Shown: positions 1 to 8,358 of the stretch, piece by piece | Layout of the letters: every line of letters begins with the position of its first letter | Numbering within the stretch: the stretch's first letter is position 1 | Assembly: GCF_025231485.1 (NCBI RefSeq) | Contig: NZ_CP104003.1 | Span: 3,735,960 to 3,799,959, forward strand | Source: Salinirubellus salinus | GTDB lineage: Archaea; Halobacteriota; Halobacteria; Halobacteriales; Haloarculaceae | DNA: 64,000 bases | Direction of reading: 5' to 3' | Made by a program: the position numbers and the translations under genes | Notes under the pieces: model-generated | Database searches by the model: none | Seen by the model: only the letters and a program-made list of their open reading frames with translations | Told to the model about the DNA's origin: nothing

Positions 1-58
1 CCTCCACGAGCGGTCCACCGACCAGGCACCCGGAGACGTCGGGGGAAGTTCGAGGGTC

Positions 59-67
59 CTAACAATA
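59..67 (+). promoter_or_regulatory. CTAACAATA box upstream of the sulfatase-like gene
   Basis: One copy of the recurring (A/C)TAACAA(A/T) element. It lies 75 nt before the ATG at 143, so if it is a basal promoter box the mRNA would have a leader of about 45 nt. Nothing else recognisable lies in bases 1-142. Confidence 0.35.
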
Positions 68-142
68 GGTGTGGGACGGGCAGTGTAGCGGAATGCGTAC
101 GACGACCCGCACCGCCGACTGGCAGGAACTGTGGTGGGACCC

Positions 143-1456
143 ATGACCGACGGGCGGCCGAACGTGGTTCTCGTCTCCATCGACAGTCTCAGGGCCGACC
201 ACTGCGGCTACGTGGGTGCCAGCCCGGAGTCCGGACTGACCCAGACGCTCGACTGTCTCGCCGCCGACGGTGTCGCGTTCCGGAACGCCATCGCGCCGGG
301 GCCACAGACCTTCTCGTCGATGCCAGCCACGTTCACCGGGGTCCCGCGAGCGCCGGCCGCGGTCGAACGCCACGGGGACGCCTACGGCTGGGAACGCCGA
401 CTCACCACCATCGCGACGCACCTCGAGCGGTACCCCTCGCTCGCCGAGCGGTTGCACGATCGGGGGTACACGACCGCGGCGCTCACCCCGAATCCGTGGA
501 CGTCGACCGCCGCTCAGTTCGAAGCCGGGTTCGACCGGTTCCTCGACCGATCGGCGACCGGCCAGCATAGCCGTCTCTCGAACTTCATATCACGAATCCC
601 ACAGGTCGACGTCGACACCAAGCCGCTGGAACTGGGGCTGAACATGTTGACCAACCAGTCGTTCTTCTCGAACTGGGAGTCGTTCTACGACGACCTGCTG
701 GACCTTCGCGCGGGGCTCCGAGAGCCGTACTTCCTCTGGGTGTTCCTCATGGACACGCACATCCCGTATATCACCAGGCGAGCCCATCGCCAGGAGAACT
801 CGGTGCTCGAGATGTACTACGGCGTTCTCAGGTCGGAGGGAGCGATGCGCGGCCGTGCCGAGTCGGTCCCTCCCTCCGCGGTCGGACCGCTCGAACGGAG
901 CTACCGGGACACCGTCCGTGCCGTCGACGCGTTTCTGGCTCGCCTCCGGTCGGACCTCGCGGCGGATGACCCGGTCTGGGTCGTCCACTCAGACCATGGT
1001 GAGTCGCTCGGGGAGCACGGCAACTGGGGCCACCACCACCGAAATGTCTACGAGGAGAATCTACACGTCCCCTTCGTCGTCGCCAACGCTGGCGTCCAAG
1101 AGGTGGTGGACGAACCTGTATCGCTGACGGCTGTCCCGGACCTCGTCGAGACGCTCGCCCGCGGCCGCCAGTTCGTGCCGAGAGCGATGACGTCGCCGTT
1201 CGTGTTCGCGAGTAGCGAGTGTGGACGCTTCCGAACGGTTCGCGGGCGTCGGTTCAAGTACGTGGACGGGGACGGCGACGCGGCCCTCTACGACCTGTCG
1301 AACGACCCCGACGAACGCCGGGACGTCGCTCCCTCGTTCCCGGCAGTCGCCCGCGAACTCCGCCGTCACCTGGACGGGGTCGAGCGCCACCGGTCCGAAC
1401 AGGACCGCATCGAGCGCGCGGCGGCCGTCGCGGCGGCGGAAGACCCGACCGCGTGA
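143..1456 (+). CDS. Sulfatase-like / alkaline-phosphatase-superfamily hydrolase
   Basis: A 437-residue member of the sulfatase / phosphoglycerol-transferase branch of the alkaline phosphatase superfamily. The N-terminal motif NVVLVSIDSLRADHCG supplies the first metal-binding Asp (about residue 14), and the motif HSDHGESLGEHG near residue 283 supplies the C-terminal metal ligands. The nucleophile segment, around residues 56-59, reads TFSSMPATFTG. It has Ser/Thr and not the C-x-P-x-R sulfatase signature, so a formylglycine sulfatase is unlikely; phosphodiester or phosphoglycerol transfer on a glycan is possible. There is no signal peptide or membrane segment, which argues for cytoplasmic action. 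I chose ATG 143 over an in-frame GTG at 131 because the conserved motif begins soon after. It converges with the FemAB-like gene 9 bp downstream. Substrate unknown. Confidence 0.85.
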   Translation: MTDGRPNVVLVSIDSLRADHCGYVGASPESGLTQTLDCLAADGVAFRNAIAPGPQTFSSMPATFTGVPRAPAAVERHGDAYGWERRLTTIATHLERYPSLAERLHDRGYTTAALTPNPWTSTAAQFEAGFDRFLDRSATGQHSRLSNFISRIPQVDVDTKPLELGLNMLTNQSFFSNWESFYDDLLDLRAGLREPYFLWVFLMDTHIPYITRRAHRQENSVLEMYYGVLRSEGAMRGRAESVPPSAVGPLERSYRDTVRAVDAFLARLRSDLAADDPVWVVHSDHGESLGEHGNWGHHHRNVYEENLHVPFVVANAGVQEVVDEPVSLTAVPDLVETLARGRQFVPRAMTSPFVFASSECGRFRTVRGRRFKYVDGDGDAALYDLSNDPDERRDVAPSFPAVARELRRHLDGVERHRSEQDRIERAAAVAAAEDPTA

Positions 1457-1465
1457 CGCTACACG

Positions 1466-2470
1466 CTACCGGCGAACGGTGGTCGCGAGACGCCTAGCGG
1501 CCCGCATCAACAGCGTTCCGGACTCCATCTCGGCGTACGGCTCGAGGTGGGGGGCGAACTTGGCCTTGTATCGGCTGATGCTGCGTTCGTTCGCCCCCAC
1601 GAGGTCGTAGCGGGTCAATCCCCGCTCGGCCGCGTCGCGGATGATGCGCCAGTCCACGAGGTCGTTGACCGGCAGGTCGCTCTCCGGTTTGGCACCCCCT
1701 TGCCACCGGTAGACGGTGTCGCCCGACTCCAGCGTGATCATCCCGCCGGCGAACTCGCCGTCGACGGTACAGGCGTAGGGGCGGACCGTCCCCTCGGGGA
1801 GCGCCCGCCACAGGTCCGTCACGAACGCCGTGGAGACCGGATACGGCTCGTCCTGTGCCTCGTGGCGCGCTCGCACCTGCTCGACGATGCGCTCGACGGT
1901 CTCGGCGCCGCCCTCGGAGATCTCGTACCTGTCGTCGTGGCCGTTCCGGACGTTCCGGCGCGCGTCGCTGCTGAACTCGTCGATGAGCGCGTCCGGTCCG
2001 GGCGTCAGGTCCACGACGTAGGTGTACCGCGAGCGCACGTCGAAACCGTTCCACGCGAACGCCCGTGTGTCGATGTACCGTGAGCCACATCGGACGTGGG
2101 TGTAGTTCGGCGAGAGGTCCTCCTCTAGCGTCTCCAGACAGCCGTCGACGAACCGCGTCGTCCGGCCCTCCCGCTTCCGTCGCTTCAGCTTCTCGAGGTT
2201 GACCAGCACCGGCCCCTGGTAGCTCACCTTCAGGCGCGGTGGTGGCGAGAACAGCGCGGTCAGGCCTCCCTTCGAGAGTTCGAACACCGGCAGCAAACCG
2301 ACCGGTTCCTGGCCCTTGTAGCCGACGAGCGGGTGCAGGGTCGTCCCCGAGTGTTCGGCCATGACGTCCAGCGCGGCCCGCCGGTGGAACGGGGTCCCCT
2401 GCGGTGAGCGCGTCACGATGTCGTCCCAGCGTTCCATGTCGTCGTCGTCCGCGAATCTCACGTCTACCAT
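1466..2470 (-). CDS. FemAB/GNAT-like acyltransferase (copy 1)
   Basis: A 334-residue protein of the GNAT superfamily in its double-domain FemAB/BioF2-like form. Visible hallmarks are an N-terminal half with the pattern GTPFHRRAALDVM and VGYKGQEPVGLLPVF, a middle segment with a predicted helix DEFSSDARRNVRNG, and a C-terminal half with MITLESGDTVYRWQGGAK and YDLVGANERSISRYKAKF. In bacteria such proteins move aminoacyl groups onto peptidoglycan precursors. Haloarchaea have no peptidoglycan, so a role in acylating a surface-glycan precursor is inferred from context. It follows the phosphodiesterase-like gene with only 4 bp between them and probably shares its transcript. A paralogue lies at 23929-24948 with the same closing motif (YDLVGAN...YKxKFGA/P). 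Confidence 0.8.
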   Translation of the reverse strand: MVDVRFADDDDMERWDDIVTRSPQGTPFHRRAALDVMAEHSGTTLHPLVGYKGQEPVGLLPVFELSKGGLTALFSPPPRLKVSYQGPVLVNLEKLKRRKREGRTTRFVDGCLETLEEDLSPNYTHVRCGSRYIDTRAFAWNGFDVRSRYTYVVDLTPGPDALIDEFSSDARRNVRNGHDDRYEISEGGAETVERIVEQVRARHEAQDEPYPVSTAFVTDLWRALPEGTVRPYACTVDGEFAGGMITLESGDTVYRWQGGAKPESDLPVNDLVDWRIIRDAAERGLTRYDLVGANERSISRYKAKFAPHLEPYAEMESGTLLMRAARRLATTVRR

Positions 2471-2474
2471 GGTG

Positions 2475-4115
2475 TCACTCCAGATACCCGAGGTCGGTCA
2501 GCCGTCGCGCGACGGCGTCGGTTCCCGTCGACGCCTCTGCCGCTCCTGCCTCGAACTGACCGTAGGGGGCCGTCCCCACCGGGTCTACGACCGGGAGCGC
2601 CCGGCCGTCCATCCGCTCGGTCGCCGGGAGTCCGAGCGTCGCCAGCACGGTCGGTGCCACGTCGAAGATGTGGGCACCGTCGAGCGACGCCGTCTCGTCG
2701 ACGGCCGCTCCAGCGGCGGCGACGATACCGAATCGCTTGTGCTCCCACGGTTCGGCCGGTGGGCCGAACTCCGAACCCAGCAGCGACGCCGCCGGCAGGT
2801 GGTCGAACCCGTCGGGGACCGTGACGATGTCGGGGCCGTGGTGGCGGTACGGGCCCTCGAACACCGCCTCGTTCGGGAGGACGGCCTCGAAAACGGGATC
2901 GCCGTCCGGGGTGCGGGCGGCCGAGAGCAACTCGATCAGGTCGCTCCGGACCGTCTCGTACTGGTCTCGGGGGACCACCCCGTCCGGTTCGCGGCCGGCG
3001 AGGTTCAGCCTGACACCGAGTTCCAGCCTTGAGCGCATGTAGGCCGCCGAGGCGGTGAAGTCCACCTGTTCGGTCCCGGTGCGGATGACGCTGGTCGGAA
3101 CGTGGCTGACGACGAACTCGTCCAGCCCCACGTGGGCAAGGAGTCGTTCGAGGCGCTGACTCGTCAACCCGCCACGGGCCGCGAGTGCGACCACCTTCTC
3201 CAGCCACGCCGCGGACCGGCGCTCGGACGTCTCCTCGCTGCCGTTCTCGCTCCGTATCGCGGCCGTCCACGAGGGAGTCCCCCCGCCGTGCGGCGTGGTC
3301 TCGACGTAGCCGTGGTTCCGGAGGTACTCGTTCACCCGGAAGCCGTAGCCGTCGATAGGACCGATGCCGTGGTCGCTCACGAGGACGACGTTCTTGGGTC
3401 GACACTGCTCGAGAACCCGCTCGAGTTCGTCGTCGACGGCCTCGTACACCGCCCTGATGGCCGTCTCGTTCTCCGGTATCTCGTGGAACACCGTGTCCGT
3501 CTGCTGGAACTGGACGAAGCCGAAAGAGGGGTCGAACCGGTCGACGAGATAGCGGAACGCCTCGCCGCGCATCCGGATCAGTTCCCGGTACTCCGAGATG
3601 CGCTCGCGGTCGCTCGGATCCGCCGGTGTCGAACCGTAGACCCGGTACGCACCGAGTTCTGCCTCGATGTCCTCGAGCAGTCCCAGCGGGTGACAAGTCG
3701 GGCGGTCGGGGGCGACGTAGCCTGGTACGAGCGCCCCGTCGAATGGACGGGGCGGGTGTGTCACCGGTACGTTCACGACGACGCTCGACAGTCCTCGCTC
3801 CGAGAGGAGCTCCCAGAGCGCGTACTCGCGGACGTGGCTCCGGTTGACTACGTCCCAGTCGTAGCCGTCGAACATCAGAAAGTCGAACACACCGTGTTTA
3901 CCGGGGTTCACGCCGGTGTAGATGGAGGGCCACGCGCTCGCGGTCCACGGCGGCAGTTGCGACTCCAGCACCCCGCCGACGCCGCCCTCGAACACATCCC
4001 TGATTGTCGGGGCGACACCGGCGTCGAACAGCGATTCTAGGAGGTCCGGACTGGTCCCGTCCAGGCCGACCAGCAGCGTCCGGAGGCCACCTGCGCTCGC
4101 GTCGTCGCTCGTCAT
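2475..4115 (-). CDS. Type I phosphodiesterase / nucleotide pyrophosphatase-like protein
   Basis: A 546-residue alkaline-phosphatase-superfamily protein of the nucleotide pyrophosphatase/phosphodiesterase type. LLVGLDGTSPDLL near residue 16 gives the first metal Asp, PPWTASAWPSIYTG places a Thr nucleophile near residue 58, and VSDHGIGP near residue 246 gives the second Asp/His pair. Three further metal-site segments follow (for example HKRFGIVAAAG). It ends in RLTDLGYLE, a tail common in this superfamily. No signal peptide is visible. The ATG at 4115 is preceded by a GTG three bases earlier and by an AATAACAAT box 26 nt upstream. It is the first gene of a two-gene unit with the FemAB-like gene. 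A likely role is hydrolysis or transfer of a phosphodiester-linked decoration on glycan intermediates; the substrate cannot be read from sequence. Confidence 0.85.
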   Translation of the reverse strand: MTSDDASAGGLRTLLVGLDGTSPDLLESLFDAGVAPTIRDVFEGGVGGVLESQLPPWTASAWPSIYTGVNPGKHGVFDFLMFDGYDWDVVNRSHVREYALWELLSERGLSSVVVNVPVTHPPRPFDGALVPGYVAPDRPTCHPLGLLEDIEAELGAYRVYGSTPADPSDRERISEYRELIRMRGEAFRYLVDRFDPSFGFVQFQQTDTVFHEIPENETAIRAVYEAVDDELERVLEQCRPKNVVLVSDHGIGPIDGYGFRVNEYLRNHGYVETTPHGGGTPSWTAAIRSENGSEETSERRSAAWLEKVVALAARGGLTSQRLERLLAHVGLDEFVVSHVPTSVIRTGTEQVDFTASAAYMRSRLELGVRLNLAGREPDGVVPRDQYETVRSDLIELLSAARTPDGDPVFEAVLPNEAVFEGPYRHHGPDIVTVPDGFDHLPAASLLGSEFGPPAEPWEHKRFGIVAAAGAAVDETASLDGAHIFDVAPTVLATLGLPATERMDGRALPVVDPVGTAPYGQFEAGAAEASTGTDAVARRLTDLGYLE

Positions 4116-4141
4116 CACGCCGATACTCTGATTGTTGGCAT

Positions 4142-4150
4142 ATTGTTATT
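4142..4150 (-). promoter_or_regulatory. AATAACAAT promoter-like box
   Basis: On the minus strand AATAACAAT ends 26 nt before the ATG at 4115, the TATA distance expected for a leaderless haloarchaeal mRNA. The 4119-4316 intergenic stretch has no other feature that I can see. Confidence 0.5.
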
Positions 4151-4316
4151 AGTCGGTTTACACGAACGCGCCCTCGATCTCGGTTTCGGCTGTGTCCGCC
4201 GCGCGAACGTACGCCCGGACTAGCGCCGCAGTGTTACGGTGCTCGGCTCACCGGTCGTCCCTCCGAATCAGCCTCGCGAGCCAGGGGAAGAGTGACGTAC
4301 GACCGACAGGACGTTC

Positions 4317-5267
4317 CTACTCCCTTCGAGGAGTCGAGGATTCGGTCTCCGGACCGTGGTGGTTTTCACGGGGTTCCCCCGTTCCTGTCCGAATCTCCGA
4401 CGGCCGGTCGGCACCCAGGTCGAGGCGGTCGTAGAGGTCGCCCGGCGGCCCGACCCACGCGCCCATCTCGATGGCGCGCTCGACGAGTCGGCGATAGGTC
4501 TCGCCGTAGCCGGGGTAGTCCCGCTCGCTGAAGCAGCTCTGGTGCCACAGCACCGTCATTACGGCTCCGTGCTCGGCCGCTTCCGCGAGCAGGCTCTCAC
4601 ACTCCTCCCAGACCCGTCGCTCGTCTCGCCCTTCGACGAGCGCGTTCTCCATGACCGTCAGTGGGAAGACGAGGAACTCGTCGTCGAAGGGTCGGAGTGG
4701 CCGGTAACCGTGGTGGAATCCGTAGCGAGTCGACGAGCCGAGGCTCGTGTCGTACCGCAGTCCGATTCGTGCGTGGTAGCGCCACGTCTCCGGGATCTCT
4801 AGGTTCAGGTAGTGCTGTCGGCCCCCGACGACAGGGTGGCCGAGCACCGACTCGAGGGCCGTCTTCTCGTCGCGGAGCCGTTCGACCGAGGTGTACGACT
4901 CGAACGAGCCGTGGAGTCCGACCTCCCAGCCGCCGTCGTCGAGCGCACGCACCACGTCGACGACGGCCGGGTCGCTCAGGCGGTATCGGCCGGCGTAGCG
5001 TCGCCACGTCCGGGGGCTGAGCCACGTTCGGAGTGGCCGGTCACGGAGACGGTCCTCCCGCAGGAAGTAGAACGCCGACCGGACACCGAGCTCTTCCTCG
5101 AGGGCCATGACGTCCTCGAACCGCCAGTAGGGGTTCTGTCCGGGTAGCGCGGTGCGCAGGTGGTAGGGGCTCCGCTCGGTCACCGCGCGGTAGAGCCCAC
5201 GGTAGTTCTTGTACGGCCGGTCGACGTCGTGTGTGAGACACAGCGCGAACGGGTGGCCGTCAAGCAT
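4317..5267 (-). CDS. Polysaccharide deacetylase-like (NodB/CE4-fold) protein
   Basis: A 316-residue cytoplasmic protein with the CE4/NodB signature: ALCLTHDVDRP near residue 8 (catalytic Asp and metal Asp), then GLHGSF near residue 130 in place of the usual H-T-x-x-H/P motif, GGRQHYLN near 160, and VLWHQSCF near residue 260. It belongs to the family often annotated as polysaccharide deacetylase-like in surface-glycan clusters, which would remove N-acetyl groups from a sugar intermediate. The start overlaps the stop of wecB by 8 bp, so it is the last gene of the minus-strand operon that runs from about 10.6 to 4.3 kb. The C-terminal 40 residues are hydrophilic and probably disordered. A second and a third deacetylase-like gene lie at 10672 and 41397. 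Confidence 0.8.
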   Translation of the reverse strand: MLDGHPFALCLTHDVDRPYKNYRGLYRAVTERSPYHLRTALPGQNPYWRFEDVMALEEELGVRSAFYFLREDRLRDRPLRTWLSPRTWRRYAGRYRLSDPAVVDVVRALDDGGWEVGLHGSFESYTSVERLRDEKTALESVLGHPVVGGRQHYLNLEIPETWRYHARIGLRYDTSLGSSTRYGFHHGYRPLRPFDDEFLVFPLTVMENALVEGRDERRVWEECESLLAEAAEHGAVMTVLWHQSCFSERDYPGYGETYRRLVERAIEMGAWVGPPGDLYDRLDLGADRPSEIRTGTGEPRENHHGPETESSTPRRE

Positions 5268-6327
5268 CCTCGAGGACCCTCACGATTCGGTCGGCGGCGT
5301 CCCCGTCTCCGAAGGGGGTGGGCTTGCGGTCCGGATCGAGGTCGAACGGGCGCGACAGCGCCTCCCGAATGGCCGACCCGTCTGCGCCGACGAGCACGTT
5401 CCACCCGCAGTCGACCGTCTCCGTCCACTCCGTCTCCTCGCGCAGTGTCACGCAGGGGACGTCGAGGAAGAACGCCTCCTTCTGGACGCCGCCGGAGTCG
5501 GTCACCACCCGCTCGGCCCCGGTGAGCAGTCGGACGAAGTCGAGGTAGCCGACGGGGTCGACGAGGCTGATTGCGTCGGCCACCTTCCCGAATCGGCCCA
5601 GTTCGTGCAACCGCTCGACGGTCCGTGGGTGGGCCGGGAACACGACGGGCAGGGGACTCTCCGCGAGAGCGGAGACGATCGTCTCGAGGCGACTCCCGTC
5701 CTCCGTGTTCCGCTGGCGGTGGACCGTCGCCAGAACGTACTGCCCGTCCTCGAGCCCCAGTTCGTCGAGGATGCCGGACCGATCCGTGGCTCGCTCCCGT
5801 GCCCAGCACATCGCGTCGTACATCACGTCGCCCACGTCGTGGACGCCCGTGGTGATGCCCTCTCGCCGGAGGTTCCGGACCGCGCTCGCAGTCGGAGCGA
5901 ACAGGAGGTCCGAGACGTGGTCGGTGACGATGCGGTTGACCTCCTCCGGGATGGAGCGGTCGCCGGCCCGGAGGCCGGCCTCGACGTGTGCGAGACGTGG
6001 CGGGAGTTTCGCCGTCGCCATCGCTGCCGCGACGGTCGAGTTCGTGTCGCCGTAGGTGAGCACCACGTCGGGCTCCTCAGCCGCGATGGGCTCTTCCAGC
6101 GCGGCCAGCATCCTCGCTGTCTGCTCGGCGTGTGAGTGTGAGCCCACACCGAGGTTGTAGTCGGGGGTGGGGAGGTCGAGTTCCGCGAAGAAGTGTCCCG
6201 AGAGCTCCTCGTCGTAGTGCTGGCCGGTGTGGACCAGCACCTCCTCGTGTGTCGACCGGAGCACGCGGGAGACGGTGAACCCCTTGACGAACTGCGGTCT
6301 GGCGCCGACGACTGTCAGGACCTTCAC
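5260..6327 (-). CDS. wecB: UDP-N-acetylglucosamine 2-epimerase (non-hydrolysing)
   Basis: A 355-residue WecB-family enzyme that interconverts UDP-GlcNAc and UDP-ManNAc, or the 2,3-diacetamido equivalents (WbpI-like). Family landmarks: VLTVVGARPQFVK at the N-terminus, HTGQHYDEELSGHFF near residue 33, YGDTNSTVAAA near 90, HVEAGLRAGDRSIPEEVNR near 115, TVHRQRNTE near 205, and TDSGGVQKEAFFL near 270. I chose GTG 6327 because it forms a GTGA overlap with the stop of the upstream gene and has a GGAGGTG ribosome-binding sequence just before it; a GTG at 6336 is the alternative. It can feed ManNAc-type sugars to the dehydrogenase at 15190. Confidence 0.92.
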   Translation of the reverse strand: MKVLTVVGARPQFVKGFTVSRVLRSTHEEVLVHTGQHYDEELSGHFFAELDLPTPDYNLGVGSHSHAEQTARMLAALEEPIAAEEPDVVLTYGDTNSTVAAAMATAKLPPRLAHVEAGLRAGDRSIPEEVNRIVTDHVSDLLFAPTASAVRNLRREGITTGVHDVGDVMYDAMCWARERATDRSGILDELGLEDGQYVLATVHRQRNTEDGSRLETIVSALAESPLPVVFPAHPRTVERLHELGRFGKVADAISLVDPVGYLDFVRLLTGAERVVTDSGGVQKEAFFLDVPCVTLREETEWTETVDCGWNVLVGADGSAIREALSRPFDLDPDRKPTPFGDGDAADRIVRVLEDA

Positions 6328-7433
6328 TCCACCCACCTCCCGAGCAGGTCACGGACCCACCCTGCGACGCCACGCTTCCCGGCCGGCCGCCGGCGTGCGC
6401 GCTCGCCCTCCCGTTCGAGCACAGACACGACGTGGCCGGCCACGTCTATCTTGTCGGCCAGCAACGCCTCGCGCCGGCGGCGCCACTCCGCCTTCGAGGA
6501 CGGGTCAGCGGCGAGTTCGAGCGCCCGGTCGACCGCGGCGCCCTCGTCCGGGATAGAGTGGAGCAGGCCGTACTCCTCCTCGAGTTCGACGAAGTTCGAC
6601 ATGTCCCCGTCCCCAGCGAAGGAGTTCGAGCGGACGGCGGGGGTCCCGAGTATGGCAGCCTCCGTCGCCATCGTCTGTGAGTCGCCGACGTAGAGGTCGG
6701 CGTAGTAGAGCAGGTCCTGGAGGAGGTGTGGCGGGACGGGGAGTCGGTACTGCTCGAACTCGTCCGGGAGGTCGGCCTCGGTGGAGACGTAGACGTTCCC
6801 GCGACGCTCCAGCTCCGCGACCAGCCGCCGTTTGGCCGCTGGTGAGAATCCGGCCTGCCCGACGTCGTGGTGTGCGTTCCAGGCGACGAACCGGAGGACG
6901 AAGTACCGGTCGTCCGGGTCGACGCCGGCCGCTCTGAGGCGGTCGGGGTCCGGCTCGAACCGGTCCGGGTGGAGGTACGACAGTTCGTGGTAGCCGTCGT
7001 AGTACCGCTGGTGTGTCCCTCGGTCTGCGGCGAAGGCGCGGGGAGTCCAGACGGCGTCGAGTGACGGTAGCGTGATGCGACGGGAGGGCGTCCACTCGCT
7101 GTCGTCGAAGGCGACACTCCGGGCACCGACCAGCGGTGCCACGTGCGATATCTCGAGGCCGCCGACGGACGTCATGACGTGTGGCCGGAACCGCCAGGCC
7201 TCCCGGAGCAGGCGGTACTCGTACCGGAGCTGCATCAGCGGGAGGCCGCCGACGGAGTTCGGACTCCGGGCGAGGACCCGGTAGGGGATGTCGAACGCGT
7301 CGAGCAGGTCCGTGGTGACGTCCTTGTCCCTGACGAGGACACGTACATCGTGTCCCCGGTCACGCAACTCGCTGACGGGGTGTCTGTAGAACTGCGCCTG
7401 TGCCGGGTGCTGGATGGTGACCAGATACTTCAC
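6324..7433 (-). CDS. DUF354 family protein (GT-B-like fold)
   Basis: A 369-residue DUF354 protein, a family with a GT-B-like fold related to WecB and MurG whose members recur in archaeal glycan clusters without a proven reaction. It starts KYLVTIQHPAQAQFYRHPV and contains DSEWTPSRRITLPSLDAVWTP-type central segments, a RFVAWNAHHDVGQAGFS segment, and a GDSQTMATEAAILGTPAVRSN motif near residue 275 that resembles the nucleotide-binding end of WecB-like proteins. GTG 7433 is preferred because the upstream in-frame residues are Arg/Pro-rich and look non-coding. It overlaps wecB by 4 bp (GTGA), so the two are translationally coupled. It could be a glycosyltransferase or an epimerase-like enzyme. Confidence 0.8.
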   Translation of the reverse strand: MKYLVTIQHPAQAQFYRHPVSELRDRGHDVRVLVRDKDVTTDLLDAFDIPYRVLARSPNSVGGLPLMQLRYEYRLLREAWRFRPHVMTSVGGLEISHVAPLVGARSVAFDDSEWTPSRRITLPSLDAVWTPRAFAADRGTHQRYYDGYHELSYLHPDRFEPDPDRLRAAGVDPDDRYFVLRFVAWNAHHDVGQAGFSPAAKRRLVAELERRGNVYVSTEADLPDEFEQYRLPVPPHLLQDLLYYADLYVGDSQTMATEAAILGTPAVRSNSFAGDGDMSNFVELEEEYGLLHSIPDEGAAVDRALELAADPSSKAEWRRRREALLADKIDVAGHVVSVLEREGERARRRPAGKRGVAGWVRDLLGRWVE

Positions 7434-7668
7434 GGCACCCACCCCCAGTCTCTGGCCGCGGTGGCGCCGACTCGTCCGGTCCGGGTCACGCACATCGTGC
7501 CAACGCTGGTCGATGGAGTGTGTTTGTAATGTCACCTCTACTCCGGGTGGCGGCGACGGGACGGCCGCTGCTCCCGACGGATCGCGGGGACCCACCACGC
7601 CGGCCGTCGAGGAACCCGACGGCGGCCACCGGGATCAATCGACTCGGGAACGATTCACCTACCGAACG
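7434..7668. other. Intergenic region inside the WecB/ATP-grasp gene group
   Basis: A 235-bp gap between the HAD gene stop and the DUF354 gene start, both on the minus strand. It contains a T-rich/TTACAAAC segment near 7519-7530 on the minus strand that may act as a promoter for the downstream DUF354-wecB-deacetylase genes, so the region may hold two transcripts. No convincing ORF. Confidence 0.3.
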
Positions 7669-8358
7669 CTAGGTAGTGTCTACGGGCTGGCCCAGCCGCT
7701 CCAGCAGGTCCGGGAGGGTGGCGAGGCGGTGTATCTCGTGGTCGGGGGCGGCCGCCGCGCTCCCCGGTTCGAGGTCCGTGTACCGACCCCGCCGGACCCT
7801 GACCGTCCGCATCCCGAGGTCGTTCGGGACCCGGAAGTCGACGCGCGGGTCGTCGCCGACGTAGACGGCCCGGCCGGGCCCCACCCCGAGGTCGTCGAGC
7901 ACGCGCTCGAACGGCTCGACCTCGTGTTTCGACGAGCCGATGGTCGGTGTCACGAGCACCGCGTCGAACCGCCCGTCGAGACCGAGTCTCGTCAGTTTCT
8001 GGCGCCCGTTCCGGCCGTCCGTGACGAGTCCGAGGTCGTGTGTCCGGCCGACCCGCTCGAGGACCGCGGGGGTCTCGTCGTAGGGCGAGAGGTCGGCGGT
8101 CGCACCGTGGTACGCCTCGACCAGTTCGTCGACCAGCTCGGCCGATAGGCCGTGACGCTCTAGTAGTCGGTCGAACGTCCCTTCGGTCACGTCGGCCTCG
8201 AAGTAGAGCCACTCCAGCTCGGTGTGGAGGCCACGCCCAGTCCGGGCGGCGAGGCGGTCGGCGGCCGCTCGGAGCCCGGTCCGGGCGTACTCGGCGTAGG
8301 GGTAGAGCGTGTCGTCGAGGTCGAAACACACCGCCTGCAGCGGGTCGGTCCCACTCAT
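7669..8358 (-). CDS. HAD-superfamily hydrolase
   Basis: A 229-residue HAD phosphatase. Motif I is AVCFDLDDTLYP (two catalytic Asp residues, near residue 12), motif II is LVTDGRNGRQ near residue 116, and motif III/IV are SKHEVEP...AVYVGDDPRVDFRV near residues 145-172. The cap domain is helical, as in the subfamily of sugar-phosphate and nucleotide phosphatases. ATG 8358 overlaps the stop of the ATP-grasp gene (ATGA), so the pair is coupled. HAD plus ATP-grasp pairs occur in surface-glycan loci; here the HAD enzyme may dephosphorylate a sugar phosphate or a ligase product. The longer in-frame extension upstream is Arg-rich and was rejected. Confidence 0.85.
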   Translation of the reverse strand: MSGTDPLQAVCFDLDDTLYPYAEYARTGLRAAADRLAARTGRGLHTELEWLYFEADVTEGTFDRLLERHGLSAELVDELVEAYHGATADLSPYDETPAVLERVGRTHDLGLVTDGRNGRQKLTRLGLDGRFDAVLVTPTIGSSKHEVEPFERVLDDLGVGPGRAVYVGDDPRVDFRVPNDLGMRTVRVRRGRYTDLEPGSAAAAPDHEIHRLATLPDLLERLGQPVDTT

